A stretch of 37,616 nucleotides of DNA from a bacterium (lineage in GTDB: Bacteria; Electryoneota; AABM5-125-24; Hatepunaeales; Hatepunaeaceae), in contig JAIPJL010000019.1 of assembly GCA_021734165.1 (NCBI GenBank), forward strand, positions 1 through 37,616, given 5' to 3'. A model generated the notes under the pieces. The model was not told the origin of the DNA. It worked only from the letters and a program-made list of their open reading frames with translations, and made no database searches. Below are positions 7,291 through 15,353 of the stretch, in pieces. Every line of letters begins with the position of its first letter. Position 1 is the first letter of the stretch. Both the position numbers and the translations under genes were made by a program.

Positions 7291-7319
7291 TTGCATTAGA
7301 AAGAAGCCTTTTGTAAATT
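7291..7319 (+). promoter_or_regulatory. Possible sigma70-type promoter of coaD
   Basis: TTGCAT (7291-7296), a 17-base spacer and TAAATT (7314-7319) lie 43 bases before the coaD start, in the region divergent from the radical SAM gene. The match is moderate. Confidence 0.35.
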
Positions 7320-7361
7320 TAATGTTCAGTTTAAACTGCAAATAATCAGTACTGGATTTTC

Positions 7362-7868
7362 ATGGCACAAAAACAAGCCATAACGGCGATTTATCCCGGC
7401 ACATTTGACCCTATTACCAACGGTCATCTTGATATTGTAAAAAGAGCAGCTCCGCTGTTTGACAAGGTTATAATAACACTTGCTCTGAACATCGACAAAG
7501 ATCCACTATTCAGCATTGAGGAAAGACTTGAGATGTTACGACGTTCGACAGAAGATATCGAAGGTGTTGAAGTTGCACAGTTCAGTGGACTTGTGGTGAA
7601 TTTTGCTTCCAGTCGCGGCGCTAAAGTTATAATAAGGGGTTTAAGAGCTGTTAGTGATTTCGAATATGAATTTCAGATTGCGCTTATGAACCGTAAGCAG
7701 CGACCAGAGATTGATACGGTTTATTTAATGCCTGACGCAAGATATACATATTTAAGCTCCAGCATTATTAAGGAAGTTGCCAGGCATGGCGGTGAAGTTC
7801 GTCAATTAGTGCCTTCGTTTGTAATGGAGATGCTGATGAAGAAATTTCCAAAAAGTATATCGGAGTGA
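7362..7868 (+). CDS. coaD: Phosphopantetheine adenylyltransferase
   Basis: It transfers AMP from ATP to 4'-phosphopantetheine, giving dephospho-CoA, the penultimate step of CoA synthesis, in the cytoplasm. The 168-residue length is normal. The nucleotidyltransferase motif [18 protein letters not shown] carries the T/HxGH signature, and [20 protein letters not shown] is the family's substrate-binding segment. ISS-type residues appear as [18 protein letters not shown] lies upstream of the ATG. It precedes pta by 89 bases on the same strand, placing two CoA-related functions together. Confidence 0.96.
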   Translation: MAQKQAITAIYPGTFDPITNGHLDIVKRAAPLFDKVIITLALNIDKDPLFSIEERLEMLRRSTEDIEGVEVAQFSGLVVNFASSRGAKVIIRGLRAVSDFEYEFQIALMNRKQRPEIDTVYLMPDARYTYLSSSIIKEVARHGGEVRQLVPSFVMEMLMKKFPKSISE

Positions 7869-7957
7869 CTAAATACGTTAATACACTACAATAGGGTTTA
7901 AGGATTAGTGGACTTTAATTCTTACATCCTAATTCACATACATATTAAGGAACAACA

Positions 7958-10042
7958 ATGAAAAGTCTATTCATTTCTTCGACTGAACCAAGGAGCGGTA
8001 AGAGTGTTGTTGCAGTGGGCTTGATGAAACTCCTCCAACGTCGGGTTGATAAACTTGGGTATATTAAACCAATTGGCAATGCTATTGGGAATATGCCCGA
8101 TGAAGATGTTGAGCTTATTCGAATTCTTTTTAAGTTAGACTGTAAACCTGAGGTAATAAATCCACTCAGCATAGATGAAGCCAGAACCATTTTATCTGAT
8201 AGTGGTGAAGATGAATTATTAACAAAATTACTCAGAGCTTACGATCAGGTTTGCAAGGATAAAGATATAGTTGTCATAGAAGGTACTGATTATTCGGGAA
8301 CCTTGTCAGCGCTTGAGCTTGACATAAATGCAGATATTTCCAAAACACTCGACGCGCCGGTGCTTATGGTTGCGAGTGGTGAAAACCGTACCATTGAAGA
8401 AATTATCTCTCAGGTTACGGTTGCTAAGGAGTCCTTCGATGAAAAAGGCTGCGATTTTATCGGTGTAATCGTAACTAAAGTTGCCGAAAAAGAACATAAA
8501 CGCATCACAAAGGGATTAGAGAAAGAATTCCCAAAACATGGAATTACGCTGTTAGGTGTAATTCCCTTAATCGACATACTTAGATCACCACGGTTGGGTG
8601 AAATTGCAAGGAAACTCAAAGCCAAAGTCATGTATGGAGAAGAGTATTTACATAACCTGGCTGGAAGTCCACGTGTTGCTGCTATGTCAATCGGTAATGC
8701 CTTGGCAAGGTTTGAAGATGGAATGTTATTAATAATGCCGGGTGACCGTGAAGATATGATCTTATCGGCAATGGTTTCGCGTGTAGCGGTAACCTATCCA
8801 AATATTTCCGGTATGATCTTATGCGGTGGTTTGGAACCGCATGATTCCGTTAAAAGACTTATAGGTGGACTTAGCGGATTTAACATTCCAATATTGCAGA
8901 TGGATGATGATACGTTCAATACTACGGTGAAAGTACACCAGATGCCTGTCTCGCTCTATGCAGGTGATGAGCAGAAAATCAACATCGTATTTCAAGCAAT
9001 GCGGGATCACGTATCACGGGATGAGGTTTACAAGCTCCTTGATCTGAAACGAGCGCCAAAGACGACGCCACTGGTTTTCCTGAACGGATTGCTTGAACGG
9101 GCGCGGAGTGACAAAAAAAGGATTGTGTTGCCTGAAGGTGATGAAGAAAGAACATTGAAGGCTGTTTCACGTGTTCTCGCTGATGATGTAGCAGATATAA
9201 TTTTACTCGGAAGCGAAGACGACATCAGAGAAGCCGCAAACCGCGCCAATGCTAAAATTGATAAAGCAACCATTATTAATCCCGTAAAAAGCGACCTTCT
9301 CGAAAAATATGGGAAAGAATATTACGAACTCCGCAAACATAAAGGCATCGACGCCGTCCATGCGAAAGACGTGATTACCGATCCCATCTATTTCGGCACC
9401 ATGATGGTTCATCTCAACGATGCAGACGGTCTGGTTTCAGGCGCTGTGCATACTACGCGACATACAATTTCACCCGCTTTCCAGATCATAAAAACCATAC
9501 CAAATGTTTCTCTGGTTTCGAGCGTATTCTTTATGTGTCTTCCCGATAGAGTCTATGTGTACGGTGATTGTGCGGTAAATCCGCATCCCGATGCAAGCCA
9601 ATTGGCTGATATTGCCATATCGTCCGCTCAAACGGCTAAGGCATTCGGATTTGATCCCATGGTCGCAATGCTTTCCTATTCAACAGGCAGTTCAGGTGTC
9701 GGACCAGAAGTGGAATTTGTAAAGGAGGCAACTGAGTTGGTAAGAAAGCGAGCGCCTGAGTTAAAGGTTGACGGACCTATGCAATATGACGCAGCCGTTT
9801 CAGAATCAACGGCACGCTCAAAAATGCCCGGCAGCCCCGTTGCCGGACGCGCAAATATCTTCATCTTCCCCGACCTCGATGCGGGTAATATGGCCTATAA
9901 AGCAGTGCAGCGCTCATCAAAAGCCATAGCTGTCGGACCTGTGCTGCAAGGATTGAATAAACCTGTAAATGATTTGTCTCGCGGCTGCCTCGTTGAAGAC
10001 ATTGTTTACACCATTGCAATAACTGCCATTCAAGGGCAGTAG
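7958..10042 (+). CDS. pta: Phosphate acetyltransferase, long form with N-terminal P-loop/DRTGG region
   Basis: It interconverts acetyl-CoA + phosphate and acetyl phosphate + CoA in acetate metabolism. The 694 residues are the long-form length. The N-terminal BioD-like P-loop domain (SSTEPRSGKSVVAVGLMKLL), a DRTGG-type middle region (LLIMPGDREDMILSAM) and the C-terminal PTA domain from about residue 365 (RIVLPEGDEERTLKAV, GMVHTTRHTISPAFQ-like VSGAVHTTRHTISPA, YDAAVSESTARSKMPGSPVA) are all present. AAGGAA precedes the ATG. No acetate kinase gene lies nearby, so the partner must be elsewhere or replaced by another acetyl-phosphate user. Confidence 0.95.
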   Translation: MKSLFISSTEPRSGKSVVAVGLMKLLQRRVDKLGYIKPIGNAIGNMPDEDVELIRILFKLDCKPEVINPLSIDEARTILSDSGEDELLTKLLRAYDQVCKDKDIVVIEGTDYSGTLSALELDINADISKTLDAPVLMVASGENRTIEEIISQVTVAKESFDEKGCDFIGVIVTKVAEKEHKRITKGLEKEFPKHGITLLGVIPLIDILRSPRLGEIARKLKAKVMYGEEYLHNLAGSPRVAAMSIGNALARFEDGMLLIMPGDREDMILSAMVSRVAVTYPNISGMILCGGLEPHDSVKRLIGGLSGFNIPILQMDDDTFNTTVKVHQMPVSLYAGDEQKINIVFQAMRDHVSRDEVYKLLDLKRAPKTTPLVFLNGLLERARSDKKRIVLPEGDEERTLKAVSRVLADDVADIILLGSEDDIREAANRANAKIDKATIINPVKSDLLEKYGKEYYELRKHKGIDAVHAKDVITDPIYFGTMMVHLNDADGLVSGAVHTTRHTISPAFQIIKTIPNVSLVSSVFFMCLPDRVYVYGDCAVNPHPDASQLADIAISSAQTAKAFGFDPMVAMLSYSTGSSGVGPEVEFVKEATELVRKRAPELKVDGPMQYDAAVSESTARSKMPGSPVAGRANIFIFPDLDAGNMAYKAVQRSSKAIAVGPVLQGLNKPVNDLSRGCLVEDIVYTIAITAIQGQ

Positions 10043-10063
10043 GAAAAGCTGGAGATCATTTTT

Positions 10064-10378
10064 ATGCCCACTTATGAATATAAATGTCTTGATTGTAAGC
10101 ATAAAGTTGAATATTTTCAATGGATGAAGGAGGAGCCACGCACCAAATGCCCGCGGTGTGGCGGTAGATTAGTCCGGCTTGTTTCAAGTGGAACCGGTTT
10201 GATTTTTAAAGGTACAGGCTTTTATATTACCGATTATAAGAAGAAAGAGGGTAATCTTAAGAATAATAAAACGCCTCATCGACCTCACGGTGTTGATGCT
10301 GAAACAAAGAGTGAATCAACACTGAAAGACGATAAGAGCACAACAGTACCGGATAAACAAAAAGCAGCTCAAAACTGA
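10064..10378 (+). CDS. FmdB-family zinc-ribbon protein
   Basis: This is a 104-residue protein starting MPTYEYKCLDCKHKVEYFQ, with a second pair TKCPRCGG and then LVSSGTGLIFKGTGFYITDY. This is the standard FmdB/putative regulatory zinc-ribbon layout with C8/C11 and C31/C34 as metal ligands. The tail after about residue 65 is lysine-rich and low-complexity, probably disordered. It follows pta by 21 bases, so it is probably co-transcribed. FmdB was named as a putative regulator of a formamidase; the real function of the family is uncertain. Confidence 0.85.
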   Translation: MPTYEYKCLDCKHKVEYFQWMKEEPRTKCPRCGGRLVRLVSSGTGLIFKGTGFYITDYKKKEGNLKNNKTPHRPHGVDAETKSESTLKDDKSTTVPDKQKAAQN

Positions 10379-10455
10379 TTATATTGCTGCTGAAACTCTA
10401 CTTTAAATTTTTTTTACGTTAGCAGCATCTCGTAAACATTACAAAGAGGTTGATA

Positions 10456-10659
10456 GTGAAAAAAATGATTTTCACAAATATGAAAGATCTTCAGAAGATG
10501 ATTGATCTTCTTGACCAGAGTAATTTTGAATATTCATGGTATTTCATGAACAAAAAATATGAGATACATCTTGGTGATACGAATGTTGATCATGTGAAAT
10601 ACATGCTTAAGAACGCTAACATTCAGATCCCTTTCAAGTGGGATAATTATTACTGGTAA
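10456..10659 (+). CDS. Small protein of unknown function (67 aa)
   Basis: I prefer the GTG at 10456, six bases after AGAGG, over a TTG at 10450. The product (MKKMIFTNMKDLQKMIDLLD..., ending PFKWDNYYW) is acidic and aromatic-rich with no signal or membrane segment. It has alternating helix- and strand-like stretches, compatible with a small alpha/beta fold. I do not recognise the family. It sits between an FmdB-type gene and another unknown on the same strand, with a spacing of 21 bases to the next gene. Confidence 0.6.
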   Translation: MKKMIFTNMKDLQKMIDLLDQSNFEYSWYFMNKKYEIHLGDTNVDHVKYMLKNANIQIPFKWDNYYW

Positions 10660-10680
10660 AAACAGAACTTTGGAGCATTA

Positions 10681-11019
10681 ATGAAAATACCAAGAAATCT
10701 ACCACAACCTATATTTGTTCGACCAAACGATTATGTCAGTCTGGCAGGGGCAGATTACATTATTCGGAGAAATGAGTTCTCGCAGATGGTGAAAGTACTG
10801 GGACGCGTACAGCGTAAACTTCCATCAGAAAAGGACGTAATCTGGGCTTTGAAATCAGGAAGACCGGTGGGATATTGGGGAAACAAATATTTTATTTACG
10901 AGCGTATCGATCAGGAGATCATCGAACCTATTATGCAGGCAATCTGGGATTTCGATAAAAGGCGCGGCATAGATCCTCCTGATATGTCGGAAATGGCTGA
11001 AAGGGAATACGACTTTTAA
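10681..11019 (+). CDS. Unrecognised cytoplasmic protein (112 aa)
   Basis: GGAG six bases before the ATG supports the start. The protein (MKIPRNLPQPIFVRPNDYVS..., DVIWALKSGRPVGYWGNKYF, IMQAIWDFDKRRGIDPPDMS) has no signal peptide or membrane span and is rich in Trp/Tyr/Arg. I do not recognise the family. It ends just before a pair of overlapping hairpins and a convergent gene, so it is the last gene of the coaD-pta run. Confidence 0.65.
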   Translation: MKIPRNLPQPIFVRPNDYVSLAGADYIIRRNEFSQMVKVLGRVQRKLPSEKDVIWALKSGRPVGYWGNKYFIYERIDQEIIEPIMQAIWDFDKRRGIDPPDMSEMAEREYDF

Positions 11020-11036
11020 AAAAATGATGTTTAAAC

Positions 11037-11102
11037 CGGCAGGTCTCATTCTTATTAAAGAATGAAACCTGCCAGATTACTCTTCGCTTGAAATCTGGCA
11101 GG
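11037..11102. terminator. Two overlapping hairpins between convergent genes; third copy of the CTGCCAG palindrome
   Basis: Hairpin 1: GGCAGGTCTCATTCTT (11038-11053) pairs with AAGAATGAAACCTGCC (11058-11073), with one mismatch. Hairpin 2: CCTGCCAGATT (11068-11078) pairs with AATCTGGCAGG (11092-11102). They share 11068-11073, so only one can form at a time. Hairpin 2 is the inverted form of the palindromes at 23-55 and 247-279, including the TTCAAGCGAAG loop. It sits between convergent genes, so a terminator role is plausible; there is no clear T-run. Confidence 0.5.
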
Positions 11103-11137
11103 AACTCAACAATAAGGCAGTAAATTCGTAGTATCAA

Positions 11138-12295
11138 TCAATAATTCACACGTAAAGTCAGTGTTTTTTCGTCTTTATCTTTGATCTTTTCTGGTTTTAA
11201 AACTATTCCTTCCCTTGCCAAAAGATAGCAGCGATTATTCTCTAATCTGATTGCAATTTTGTGATGTAACCTCACATAATCACCAAATGGTATCAACTTT
11301 TCTTCATCTGCTGCAATAACATATTGCACAGCCCATCCTTCAGGGACATTGTTCAGTATTTTGTCCGGCTTAATTACATTCAATTCTTTACTATGAGTTT
11401 TAAACTTAAAGTCAAGTGTAAAATATGGATCTTCAAACCAATGGCTGTATTTCGAGTAAAAAATATAATTCAGATCCGACCCATAATCACCATTATTAGC
11501 AAAAACAATATTCTTAATAATTGGAACATCACCAAGCACATCCTTTGTCACAAAAATTCTGTCATCTTTATGGACGTCTATAAAAACCGTATCGTGAACA
11601 ACACTTTCAACGTAAATAGTATCGTGCTTTTCAACAAATAACGTGTCAGCAAAATATTTTCGAGCTGTAAGTGTATCTCCGCCTACCTGAACGTAAACAG
11701 TATCATGAACAATCTTTTTAATAACCAGCGTATCTAAATATACTGTATCCCTTTTTGAAGTCTGAAATTCTACAGCCTGCATGACGTCCACAATATGAAA
11801 AGGATCTATTTCGATAAATAAATCGACAAAAATTTTCTCTTTAACAAACTGCTTGACCCGGTGATCGGTAACCTGAAAATTATCGCTTAACAACAGATAA
11901 TTATTATTTCCTTTAGTTACAAGGTCAATAATATAAAAGCAGTTGGTAAAATTCAGGACTTCAGGATTTTCAAAAAGAGGCTGATCTTCCATTCCGTCAA
12001 ATTCAAATTTGTACGTTTTATAGCTTTCCATTCGAGGCGCTTCAACGAAATCATCCGAAGCTTTGATGTTAAATTTCCTGGCGCTGTCTGCAAATGTAAA
12101 GGATATCCTGATGTAGGAAACTTCCTCTTCGAGATAGTGACAGCAGGCAATCAGACTATCAAGTGGGCCTTTTTTATTATCGTTATCCGTTTGACAGTTT
12201 GAACTACGAACAAGAACAAAACCAAGTAAAATGATGGCTATTAAATAAATTATGCCATTTCTGTAATCTGTTTCGTGCAGTTTTTCCGTATTCAT
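11138..12295 (-). CDS. Exported two-domain protein with DTV-type linker, paralog 1 of 3
   Basis: This is a 385-residue protein with an N-terminal hydrophobic segment (IIYLIAIILLGFVLVRSSNC) that is a membrane anchor, signal peptide or poor lipobox. An N-terminal domain (about 50-190) is followed by repeated valine/threonine segments (VHDTVYVQ, DTLFVEKHDTIYVE, VHDTVFID). A C-terminal domain runs from about 275: WFEDPYFTLDFKF, NNVPEGWAVQYVIA, NNRCYLLAREGIVLKPEKI, ending LTLRVNY. The same C-terminal pattern ends the proteins at 21352-22491 and 22803-23813. The N-terminal domain is more divergent than theirs. The family is not one I recognise; an envelope or periplasmic location is inferred. Confidence 0.75.
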   Translation of the reverse strand: MNTEKLHETDYRNGIIYLIAIILLGFVLVRSSNCQTDNDNKKGPLDSLIACCHYLEEEVSYIRISFTFADSARKFNIKASDDFVEAPRMESYKTYKFEFDGMEDQPLFENPEVLNFTNCFYIIDLVTKGNNNYLLLSDNFQVTDHRVKQFVKEKIFVDLFIEIDPFHIVDVMQAVEFQTSKRDTVYLDTLVIKKIVHDTVYVQVGGDTLTARKYFADTLFVEKHDTIYVESVVHDTVFIDVHKDDRIFVTKDVLGDVPIIKNIVFANNGDYGSDLNYIFYSKYSHWFEDPYFTLDFKFKTHSKELNVIKPDKILNNVPEGWAVQYVIAADEEKLIPFGDYVRLHHKIAIRLENNRCYLLAREGIVLKPEKIKDKDEKTLTLRVNY

Positions 12296-12328
12296 AATAA
12301 TAACTCTTTTTAAACGTTTTAACAGATA

Positions 12329-13348
12329 TTAAATCCAGCCTTTGTTGCCATACCATTCTATGGTCATTTGCATTCCTTCTGAAAGGCTGTAATTTTCTTT
12401 ATAACCGGTAGCATCGCGCAGAGGTTGATCGTCGCAAGTCCAGGCAGGCTGCGTCAACTCTATTAGTTTATCCCGTCCAAGAAGCGCTGAACCACCGTGA
12501 ATTTCTGCAAATATCTCAATTCCGCGTGCAACCAGCGGAGCAAATACCAATGGAATGCTCAACCAGCGAGCTTGTTTCAACATAGCCTCTTCAATTATAG
12601 AAAGCAGTTCACTAAGGTCATGATCTGTTCCATCGGTGGCGTAGTAAATCTCTCCTGAAGGTTTTTTTGCCTCAAGCGCCAGAGTCATAGCTCTTGCGAG
12701 ATCACTAACATGTATGATCGAAAAAGGCATGCTTCCATCGCCAAGTCTAAGCTTGAATCCTCGCTTTACCCATTTTACAAGCGTCAGAAAAGCTCTGTCC
12801 CAGGGTCCATAAACAGCAGGAGGTCTGACTATTGTAAACCACATATCTCCTGCATTTTCCTTCAGCACATTCTCACCAGCTAACTTACTCTTCCCATAAT
12901 TAGTAACCGGCTCAGGTTTATCGTTCCACTTGCGTCTTAAATCCGGCATTGAAGGGCCGGATGCCGCCTGACTGCTACAGAGCAGAAACCGTTTGATATT
13001 CTTCTCTTTAGCTGCTTTAACAAGATTGGCTGTTCCGTCGCGGTTAATTCGGTAAAAATCCCTGACCTGAGTGACCCGAACAACTCCTCCAATATGCATG
13101 ACGCCCCAGCAGCCATTAACAGCTTTTAACAGGGTTTCATAATCCAGCAGATGTCCTTCAGCAATCTCCACCTCAGCAGGCAGACGACTTGTATCGCTGT
13201 TTTTACGCACCAGGCAACGTACTTGATAGCCCTTTTCTACCAGATGGTGAACAGCGTGAGTGCCAACGAAACCTGTAGCGCCGGTCAGCAGGATGCGCCC
13301 TTCAGGTTTGACTGATGATATGCTAGCTTTATCCGATTTTCCGTTCAT
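12329..13348 (-). CDS. NAD(P)-dependent epimerase/dehydratase, candidate CerR (3-ketosphinganine-type reductase)
   Basis: This is a 339-residue extended SDR. The Rossmann motif GATGFVGTHAV near the N-terminus and the catalytic YGKSK (Y-x-x-x-K) are intact, with VRPPAVYGPWDRAF typical of the 3-beta-HSD-like group. Its start overlaps the preceding acyltransferase-like gene by 20 bases, so the two are translationally coupled. In Caulobacter, an epimerase/dehydratase of this type (CerR) acts with serine palmitoyltransferase and a GNAT-like ceramide synthase. All three types of gene occur here, so reduction of the keto-lipid intermediate is the suggested role. Other sugar or steroid-like substrates cannot be excluded. 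Confidence 0.72.
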   Translation of the reverse strand: MNGKSDKASISSVKPEGRILLTGATGFVGTHAVHHLVEKGYQVRCLVRKNSDTSRLPAEVEIAEGHLLDYETLLKAVNGCWGVMHIGGVVRVTQVRDFYRINRDGTANLVKAAKEKNIKRFLLCSSQAASGPSMPDLRRKWNDKPEPVTNYGKSKLAGENVLKENAGDMWFTIVRPPAVYGPWDRAFLTLVKWVKRGFKLRLGDGSMPFSIIHVSDLARAMTLALEAKKPSGEIYYATDGTDHDLSELLSIIEEAMLKQARWLSIPLVFAPLVARGIEIFAEIHGGSALLGRDKLIELTQPAWTCDDQPLRDATGYKENYSLSEGMQMTIEWYGNKGWI

Positions 13349-14444
13349 AAAGCCTGTAGGTTTTATATTTATGCGCTCCCATCATCTCGCAGGCGCGGTT
13401 CATTTGTTTATTATTTTCCAGAATCCACGACATCTCACAGCTATGATAACCTTTACCTGTGCCGATGCGAAAAGTCTCATAATACATTGCAGTATCAATG
13501 CCTCTACCGCGATACTCCTTTATGACGCCAAGTATTACTATCCGCAGCCTGTCGATCTTACGTGAATACCATAGCAGTTTTGGTAAGCCTAAAGGAAAAA
13601 GTTTACCGTTAATATGCTTAAGAGCCATATTGAAATCCGGCAGCGCCATCGAAAAACCGACAGGTTTGCCTTCTATTTCAGCAAGCAGTACAACCTCAGG
13701 ATCAATAATCTGTTTCAGTGATTTAGCAACATGGTTAAACTCTGCCTCTGTCCAAGGCACAAAACCCCAGTTGTCAGACCAGGCTGAATTATATATCTCA
13801 CGAAATATCTTTATTTCCTTATCGAAGTTCTTCATATCAGGATGGCGAAACTTTACATTAGTGCGCTTAAGTATCATATAACCGAGTCGCTTCAGCTTAT
13901 CGGAAACCTCCACTTCATCCATTGTCCAGGCACATACATCCATTGCTTTCCCAAATCCAGCCTGCTCGTAAAGCGCAGGATAATAAGCGGGATTCCAGAC
14001 CATTTTCACAGCCGGGGGAATATCAAAGGCATCGATAAGAACTCCGATCTCATCATTCATAGATGGATTGGTAGGTCCCAACATTAGTTTCATACTTCTA
14101 TCTTTCAAACTATGCTCTGCACGGGCAAACAACGTTGAAGCTGTATTCTGATCGTTTATACAATCAAAGAAACCAAACAAACCAACGTCATCTTTTCTGA
14201 CATTTATGTAGTTCTGATCAACAATAGCTGCTATACGTCCGACAACTTTACCATCCTGATATGCGAGAAACATCTCTATCGAAGCATGTTCGTAGAAAGG
14301 ATTTTTATCACGATTCAGCGCATCCCTTACTTCCGACATCAACGGTGGAACCCAGGTTGGATTTCCCCGATGCAGCCGGTAAGGAAGTTTAATAAACTCG
14401 TCTAAGTCAACTTTGGACTGTACTGATTTTATGTTAACGGACAA
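13329..14444 (-). CDS. GNAT-fold N-acyltransferase, YghO/bCerS-like candidate
   Basis: This is a 371-residue protein starting at TTG, with no better in-frame start before LHRGNPTWVPPL. The family layout is clear: an N-terminal segment with YRLHRGNPTWVPPLMSEVRD, KVVGRIAAIVD, a central MLGPTNPSMNDEIGVLIDAF, and a C-terminal acyltransferase half with GKPVGFSMALPDFN and GVIKEYRGRGIDTAMYYE, an acyl-CoA/ACP pyrophosphate loop (RxxGxxx). Such proteins are annotated YghO-like. The bacterial ceramide synthase bCerS belongs to this kind of GNAT-like family. Coupling to a CerR-like gene and nearness to an SPT-like gene support N-acylation of a sphingoid base. The substrate is inferred. Confidence 0.7.
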   Translation of the reverse strand: MSVNIKSVQSKVDLDEFIKLPYRLHRGNPTWVPPLMSEVRDALNRDKNPFYEHASIEMFLAYQDGKVVGRIAAIVDQNYINVRKDDVGLFGFFDCINDQNTASTLFARAEHSLKDRSMKLMLGPTNPSMNDEIGVLIDAFDIPPAVKMVWNPAYYPALYEQAGFGKAMDVCAWTMDEVEVSDKLKRLGYMILKRTNVKFRHPDMKNFDKEIKIFREIYNSAWSDNWGFVPWTEAEFNHVAKSLKQIIDPEVVLLAEIEGKPVGFSMALPDFNMALKHINGKLFPLGLPKLLWYSRKIDRLRIVILGVIKEYRGRGIDTAMYYETFRIGTGKGYHSCEMSWILENNKQMNRACEMMGAHKYKTYRLYERKIG

Positions 14445-14501
14445 CTTATACTTTCTTAAATAAAGCTTTGATGTTAGCCAGACTTTACAAGCTTGCTTGC
14501 A

Positions 14502-15353
14502 CTAAACCCGTAACGAAGCAAGCTTCGTCACTCCGGAATTAAAATGCCTACTGTTTAGTTCCTGCTCATCCATTAATCTCGGAATCGCATATTTATCAAG
14601 ATAATCCTTTTCCAGATCTATACCTATAAATTTACGATTATTTCTTAATGCAACAACACCGGTTGTGCTGCTTCCACAAAAAGGATCAAGAATTATATCA
14701 TTTTCATTACTGCAGGCGATAATAACTTGTTCTAATAATGCTTCAGGTTTCTGAGTGGGATGCTTGCCATATTTCTTTTCACTCTTCTTAGGTGCACCAA
14801 TTGCCCAGACGCTTCTCATCTGTTTGCCGGGTTTTTTAATAAAATCATCCTTCCAATTGCTATGTTTTGTCGCATCGTAATTGAAAGTATGTTTGGCTTT
14901 TTTATCCTTCCTTGCCCAGAGAAGCGTTTCATGGCTGGCGGTGAACATCCTGCATGATAAATTCGGCGCTGCGTTGGGTTTGAACCAGCAAATATCATTA
15001 ATTAAATGCCAGCCTTGTTTTTGCAGCGCAAAACCGCAGGCGTATATCGAATGATAAGTCCCTGAAATCCATAAAGAACCGCTTGGCTTTAACACTCTGC
15101 GACAGGCTTCAATCCAATTATAATGAAACTCGAAATCGACGTCAACACCATGACTTTCATCCCATTTTCCCTTATTCACGCTGACACGCTTTCCTGCATG
15201 ACAGGTGAAACCTCCGTTGGAGAGATTGTAGGGTGGATCAGCAAAGATTAAATCTATTGAATCTTCATCGATATGAGCGAGCGTTTTTAATACATCACCG
15301 CAAAATATCTTTGCATTGCCGGATTTGAAATACGGCTTCATCGTATTATTCAC
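14502..15353 (-). CDS. Site-specific DNA methyltransferase, beta-class (DpnA-like)
   Basis: This is a 283-residue methyltransferase with catalytic DPPYNLSNGG early in the protein and the SAM-binding motif DPFCGSSTTGV late, the beta-class order. The region between them (GSLWISGTYHSIYACGFALQ, PNLSCRMFTASHETLLWARK, KHPTQKPEALLEQ) closely recalls the DpnA/DpnII-associated adenine methyltransferases. DPPY points to N6-adenine or N4-cytosine methylation; the recognition site cannot be read from sequence. It overlaps the upstream methyltransferase-nuclease gene by four bases (GTGA). With that gene it forms a modification-restriction cassette placed inside the sphingolipid-type cluster. Confidence 0.87.
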   Translation of the reverse strand: MNNTMKPYFKSGNAKIFCGDVLKTLAHIDEDSIDLIFADPPYNLSNGGFTCHAGKRVSVNKGKWDESHGVDVDFEFHYNWIEACRRVLKPSGSLWISGTYHSIYACGFALQKQGWHLINDICWFKPNAAPNLSCRMFTASHETLLWARKDKKAKHTFNYDATKHSNWKDDFIKKPGKQMRSVWAIGAPKKSEKKYGKHPTQKPEALLEQVIIACSNENDIILDPFCGSSTTGVVALRNNRKFIGIDLEKDYLDKYAIPRLMDEQELNSRHFNSGVTKLASLRV

